Part shown: positions 59,431 through 64,000 of the stretch, in pieces
Numbering within the stretch: the first letter of the stretch is position 1
Layout: every line of letters begins with the position of its first letter
Source: Hofstenia miamia
Lineage: Eukaryota > Xenacoelomorpha > Acoela
Assembly (NCBI GenBank): GCA_004352715.1
Contig: SCFE01000064.1
Location: 399,132-463,131, forward strand
DNA length: 64,000 bases
Direction: 5' to 3'
Notes under the pieces: model-generated
The model's database searches: none
The model's input: the letters and a program-made list of their open reading frames with translations, nothing else
What the model was told of the DNA's origin: nothing
Position numbers and translations under genes: made by a program

Positions 59431-59960
59431 TTAAAAAAATGGCATCTGGGGTTAGGTATCTTTATCATCTTAGAAATATTTCCAATACATGTCACAAACA
59501 ATTAATAAATGCTCTCTGCTTATCACACTTTTAATATTCCCCATTTCTCTTTACAAATACAAACTCAAAATATTACATACTTTTGTCTAAAACCTTCAAT
59601 TGTTCTCTTAAAGCACTCAATTTCACTCAAAAGCTGTAAATGCATCCACCTATCGACTAAAATACAAAATATTACCCCCTTACTACCAAATTCAAATGTA
59701 TATGTTATATGTACTATTTAAATTCAAATTTGGTCCACAATATATTAAAATAAATAAACATTCTCAAAAAATTTATGCTTAGATATATATTATAATAGCT
59801 TTTGCCGTACAACCACTAAGGGATGGAATAACTTAGATCAAAAAATTCAACTCGAAAAAACTACAAAAAATTCAGAAAAAAATTGCGCAGATTCCTCTTT
59901 AATAGACAATGCATTCTTAACGACAATAACGTACTACACTCATTCAAAACCCCCAACTAC
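59430..59960 (+). pseudogene. CR1/Jockey-type LINE C-terminal remnant
   Basis: Plus-strand text with frameshifts: KMASGVRYLYHLRN, HKQLINALCLSHF, and at the end CRTTTKGWNNLD followed by KLRRFLFN, the WN-then-basic C-terminal pattern of these LINEs. It is 5'-truncated. Confidence 0.6.
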
Positions 59961-60589
59961 AAACTAAATACAAAATACATAATAATATCTTTGTGTGCCG
60001 ATGTCCATTTTGAGCGCAGAATAGAAAATTTATGTGTTTAGCATGTTTGTGTCTCAGATTCTATTTTGTTGGTGTAAAAGCAGAACGTTTAATTTTTTAA
60101 AAAAATTTTTGTAATTTCTTTCTCCTCTGTCATTTTCTAAATAATTCCAAATTTTAGAGGCTTCTCAATGAAAACTAGGACAGGAAATACTGCTGCAATT
60201 AAGTTTATGTGACCGTATATTTAATTTTAAGTAATTAGCAAAAATGAAGACATCCTGGACATATTTCTACTCAAATAAAAATGAAGCTGCATTGAACTGT
60301 GCTTGATATATCATGGATAAAATATTATACTTCACTAACATGATCATGCTTACAAGTAAAATTTAATGATTTTAATGGCCAATTAATCATTTTTGATAAA
60401 AATAGCGGGTTTTTGTATCAAAACTATTAAATTAAAATGAATAATAATGTAATTGTGATAAACAAAATGCATGCAATAATTGAAAGTAAAATTCTTATCT
60501 TAAATTTCTAATGTGGCATAAGTATATACGCCAGAAGCAATTTGTTGTAACCTATTTAAAAGAAATTTATCAAGTTTGAAATATTTGTA
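59961..60589. other. AT-rich intron stretch without recognisable content
   Basis: No exon or repeat that I can support. Confidence 0.35.
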
Positions 60590-60905
60590 AATATCAACAT
60601 CTAATTAAAAAAAAATAATTGAATTTTGTTGATATCCATAATTTTAAAGTTTTATTTAAAATAAAAGCTTTGCTAAGATCTAGAAGGTGTACACAAATGA
60701 ATTTATTTTGAGTTTATTTTTTCAGTAATTAAAATAATTGCATTAGTTGTACCATGCTTCGCATGGAAACTAAATGTTTAGGTAATAAGATATTCTCAGA
60801 TGCAAGATTTTGGTTGTTTTTACATATTGGATTTAAAACTTTTCTTACGATTAGCATAAGGCCACCACCTCTGCTATCCCTATTCTTAACAATGACATTA
60901 AAATT
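60590..60905 (-). pseudogene. Inverted partial LINE copy (endonuclease to RT entry)
   Basis: The reverse complement matches 61190-61430: the 62 bases at 60840-60901 are nearly identical to 61197-61258 (endonuclease block NRDSRGGGL), followed by a more diverged part reaching LDLSKAF. It lies head to head with the larger plus-strand copy. Confidence 0.75.
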
Positions 60906-61149
60906 TTGGGGAAATATATTGGACTAATTTTTTTTGACTACTTTATTCACAGTTTAATTTTCCTGGCAGGAGATTTATAATTAAATCCTGTCCAAATTTT
61001 AGGTGAATGTAATCTTGAGAATTTACAAAATCGTTATATAACAATTTTAAATAAATTCATCTAAACGCCAAAAGTCTGAAGTAATATATAAATCATTTTC
61101 TTAAAATTTCAACTTAATTTGCCTCAAATTCAATTTCTTTCTATTACAG

Positions 61150-62514
61150 AAGCTTGGTTAAACAATGATTATCAATCAATAAAGACCCCGAAAAGTTTAA
61201 TGTCATTGTTAAGAATAGGGATAGCAGAGGTGGTGGCCTTATGCTAATCGTAACAAAAGTTTTAACTCCAATATGTAAAATCAACCAAAATCTTCTTCTA
61301 TCTGAGAATATCTTATCATCTAAACAATATGGTCTCCAAGCTAGGCATAGTGCAATTATTTCAATTACTGAAAAAATATCCTCAAATAATGTCAAAATAA
61401 ATTCAGTTGCAAAGCACTTCTAGACCTAAGCAAAGCTTTTAATTCAATGAATTTTGAAATTTCGTCGATGAAACTTAAAAATTACGGATTTCAAACAATT
61501 CAATTATGTTACTAAAGAGTTTTTTAGAAAATAGAAAACAGTGTGTTTTAATGAAAAATATGAAATCTGATTATATTATAACTGATCGAGAAGTGCGTCA
61601 AGGCACAATAATAGGGCCAATCATATTTGCGATATATGTAACTAGCATAATTAAACATGTAAAACATAGTAGTGAAATATATCAATTTGCTGATGATACT
61701 TGCCTCATAAATACAGATAATGATGTATTTAGGGCTACAAAAAATTTACAGAGTGATATTGAAAATCTTTCTAGGTATTTCGCATCCAATCAATTAAAAA
61801 TTAATATTGAAAAAACGCAATTCATTATATTTTTCCCAATTCTGTAAAAGAAATAACAAACACGATCGAAATAATTATTAAAAGTGTTCCAATGAAACAA
61901 AGTGATCATGTTACATATTTAGGTGTTGATATTGACAAAGATTTAAAATTCGATAAATTGATCTTAAAAAAGTTACAAAAAATGGCTTCTGGCATTAGAT
62001 ACTTATACCACCTCAGAAATTTTGGACCAGATTATCACGTTCAATTACTACATGCCTTTTGTTTATCGCAATTACATTATTGTTTATTTTTATTATTTAT
62101 TTTGATACAAAAAGCTGCTATTTATTATCAAAAAATTATAATTGGTTATTAAATAAATTAAATTTTGCACGTAAGCATGATCATGTAAGTAAATACAGAC
62201 AAAAGTTTAATATATTATTCCCGCTATATCAAGTAAAATTCCATGCAGCTTCAATTTTATTTAAGAATAAGTATGGCCGACAATCAATTTCATTTCTTGA
62301 TAATTACTTAAAAGTAAATCCTCGATCACATAAGTTTATTTGTAGCAGTATTTCCTACCCTAGCTTTCACCGAACAGCCTCTAATATTTTGAATGATTTA
62401 GAAAATGAGATTAGAGTAGAAAAAAATTACAAAAATTTAGAAAAAATTAAAAATCGTACTTTTACACTGACAAAATACAATCGGAGACACAAATATGGTA
62501 AACACATTTACTGA
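61150..62514 (+). pseudogene. CR1/Jockey-type non-LTR retrotransposon, endonuclease scrap plus RT and C-terminus
   Basis: The plus strand begins in the AP-endonuclease (ITEAWLNND, then after a shift NRDSRGGGLMLIV). It jumps by an internal deletion to RT at about 61310 (SSKQYGLQARHSAIISI). RT blocks follow: LDLSKAFNS (first catalytic Asp, about 61415), VRQGTIIGPIIFAIYV (about 61590), QFADDTCL (catalytic ADD, about 61690), KINIEKTQFIIF. A frame change leads to VTYLGVDIDKDLKF, KMASGIRYLYHLRN and the long basic C-terminus ending at TGA near 62512. The enzyme would nick target DNA and reverse-transcribe its RNA. Frameshifts and the endonuclease-RT deletion inactivate it. It is sense-oriented in an intron of the Ig gene. 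Confidence 0.85.
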
Positions 62515-62636
62515 TTTTTGGCACTGACTTCACCATATACATAGACACAAACTCACACACGATTTTATTATTATTATATATTTTATATTTAGATCGTAGA
62601 TTAATTGTAACTTCCTAGAAAATATGTTGTTTTGAC

Positions 62637-62638
<2 letters not shown>

Positions 62639-62684
<46 letters not shown>
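62639..62684. repeat. (ATT)n microsatellite, probable LINE 3' tail
   Basis: About 15 ATT units roughly 120 bases after the LINE stop codon, where CR1-type elements carry short 3' terminal repeats. Confidence 0.85.
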
Positions 62685-62685
<1 letters not shown>

Positions 62686-63093
62686 AGTATAAGAGTTTGG
62701 GCACTGTCTAACTGTAAATTAAAAACCACATACCAAAAGCATATAAAGTATTTTAATTTAATGATGTTTTAGTTTACCATATTTACCCTATTTTTCCATA
62801 ATTGTCATTATTGCATTTATTTATTGTGAGAATAATCTCCATATCAATATTTGGATTTAAAGCTACCATATTACTGACATGCTGTATTTTACACACTTGA
62901 TCATTTTGACTGCCCATGCAAACTATTAAATATCAAAGTGTCAAACTTGTATTCCTAGTTAGATCACATTATATCTTTCAGAGTGTTGCTGATTCTATTT
63001 TTAAGTCAGGACAAAACAAATATTTCCATATGTTGCATTTTATGTGTTCTTTACTATATTTTAATGTCTCACACTAAACAATTTTAATTTAAG
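62686..63093. other. Intron before Ig exon 4
   Basis: The last ~150 bases (from about 62940) resemble the intron end before exon 5 (63760-63911): TTATATCTTT, a CAGGACAAAA-like block, ACACTAA, then TTTTAATTTAAG. The intron was therefore duplicated along with the module. Confidence 0.55.
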
Positions 63094-63357
63094 GAAAACC
63101 CCAAATTGGAAGCTTGGATTTAACCCTTTCTGAATTTGACTGCACAAATGAAGCACCATTTAAACTTGATATTAATGGATATCCGGAACCACAATGTCAG
63201 ACGAATGATGCATATTTTCATGTATTCTCAGCAAGTGGAAAGTACTATGTGGCTAAAACAAGAGAAATATTGACCTCAACAACTCACAACCTAAGCATTT
63301 TTTGCAAGAATGCTGTGGGCAACCAAACAAAGGTTTTTGCACTGAAAAACAAGTGCA
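63094..63357 (+). CDS. Four-Cys Ig-like module exon 4
   Basis: 264 bases, phase 1-1, between AATTTAAG and GTAAGTC, 88 codons. Landmarks: SEFDC, NGYPEPQCQTND, GKYYVAKTREILTST, LSIFCKNAVGN, KNKC. It is close to exon 3 and to the start of exon 5. Cys replaces the core Trp, as in all five modules. NLS and NQT are possible glycosylation sites. Confidence 0.8.
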
Positions 63358-63911
63358 GTAAGTCAGATTTTTATGATGTAAAAAGTTTTATGAAAAGTAA
63401 ATTTCTTGGGTTATTTTAGTTAAATACATACAAGTATATTTTTTTATTTTTAGACATGTATTACACAATCAACTAAAAAGTTGATTTGTTTAATCATTTA
63501 TTCTTACATTCTTTGCAACTATTAAATTATGTTATGTATATTTTCTTTAATTCTTCTAATGAAATATTTTTACTTGCATAAGATATTTATAAAAATAATA
63601 ATTTTCAGATGCCACAATGCTTACATTTTGTTTCCACATCAACATACATAAATCAATGTTTCTATTTTAAGAAACATTGCCAAGTAATCAAACAGAAACA
63701 TCATGTTGGCTATATAAATCTTATCATAGTGCCACTGTTTAATGTTAGCTAAGGTGAACTAATAAACATGTATTTCTAGCTAAGTCGCCTTATATCTTTG
63801 TAAGCGTTGTTTTTCTATTTTCAGGTCAGCACAAAATACATAGTTTCATTTTCAACATTTTATATCTTCTCCATATAATTATAATTTTACACTAATTAAT
63901 TTTATTTTAAG

Positions 63912-64000
63912 GTAAATCAGAGATTAAAAGCCTTGATCTAACCCTTTCTGAATTTGACTGCACAGAGGAAACATCATATAGGCTTAATATTGATGGATAT
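63912..64000 (+). CDS. Four-Cys Ig-like module exon 5 (runs off the window)
   Basis: After TTTATTTTAAG the exon opens with KSEIKSLDLTLSEFDC and reaches IDGY at the window edge. LDLTLSEFDC is identical to exon 4, so this is the most recently separated pair apart from exons 1 and 2. The intron between them is only 554 bases. Confidence 0.75.

Noticed and set aside
1-64000. CRISPR arrays, rRNA genes, tRNA genes, bacterial operons
   Set aside because: I searched by eye and saw none. The only tRNA-related sequences are the short primer sites; tRNA genes cannot be fully excluded without a covariance search.

Overview
The window is AT-rich metazoan nuclear DNA. It shows GT-AG introns, phase-1 immunoglobulin (Ig) exons, Ty3/gypsy LTR retrotransposons, CR1/Jockey-type and L1-like LINEs and a Penelope-like fragment. 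The species cannot be read from the sequence. The style (AT-rich, tandem Ig modules, CR1-type LINEs, no prokaryotic features) suits a non-bilaterian or another invertebrate. No intact host gene lies in the first 46 kb.

Positions 1 to about 43 kb are a nest of LTR elements. Element A (+, entering from the left edge, ending 7482) carries the end of reverse transcriptase, RNase H, integrase and a large downstream reading frame, called ORF3 here (3427-6533), then a polypurine tract and a 3' LTR. Element B (-, 10136-22735, 4-bp target duplication CTAC) and element C (-, 27577-39106, target duplication GTAG) are complete but decayed relatives. Both read, on the minus strand, LTR, tRNA-Trp-like primer site, gag, protease, RT, RNase H, integrase, ORF3, polypurine tract, LTR. 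Solo LTRs have landed in and around them, each with a 4-bp target duplication (7918-9073, 16490-17743, 18575-19700, 35697-36827). ORF3 is the most unusual part: about 1,000 codons downstream of pol, recognisable in A, B and C plus a fragment at 26.7 kb, with no family I can name and no envelope-like signal or membrane segment. Copies B and C have almost no CpG, while A is CpG-rich.

The ground between and beyond the LTR elements holds LINE debris: an SGNH-like ORF1 fragment near 23 kb, an RT C-terminus near 24 kb, an L1-like RT at 40.8-42.3 kb, an integrase scrap at 42.4-43 kb and a GIY-YIG Penelope-like fragment between two (TA)n tracts at 45 kb.

From 46.35 kb to the right edge, plus-strand exons appear to belong to one Ig-superfamily gene: one Ig exon with the canonical Trp (46353-46589), then five homologous four-Cys modules of 86-88 codons (50403, 54714, 57480, 63094, and 63912 running off the edge). 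All are phase 1-1, so modules can be added or skipped without changing frame. Exons 50403 and 54714 sit in a 2.4-kb tandem duplication interrupted by an exactly 1,000-base gap (52730-53729). A CR1/Jockey-type LINE with RT motifs lies in the intron at 61150-62514, next to an inverted partial copy. Two isolated N bases (2296 and 50306) each fall exactly at the start of a duplicated block, so both duplications need checking against long reads.
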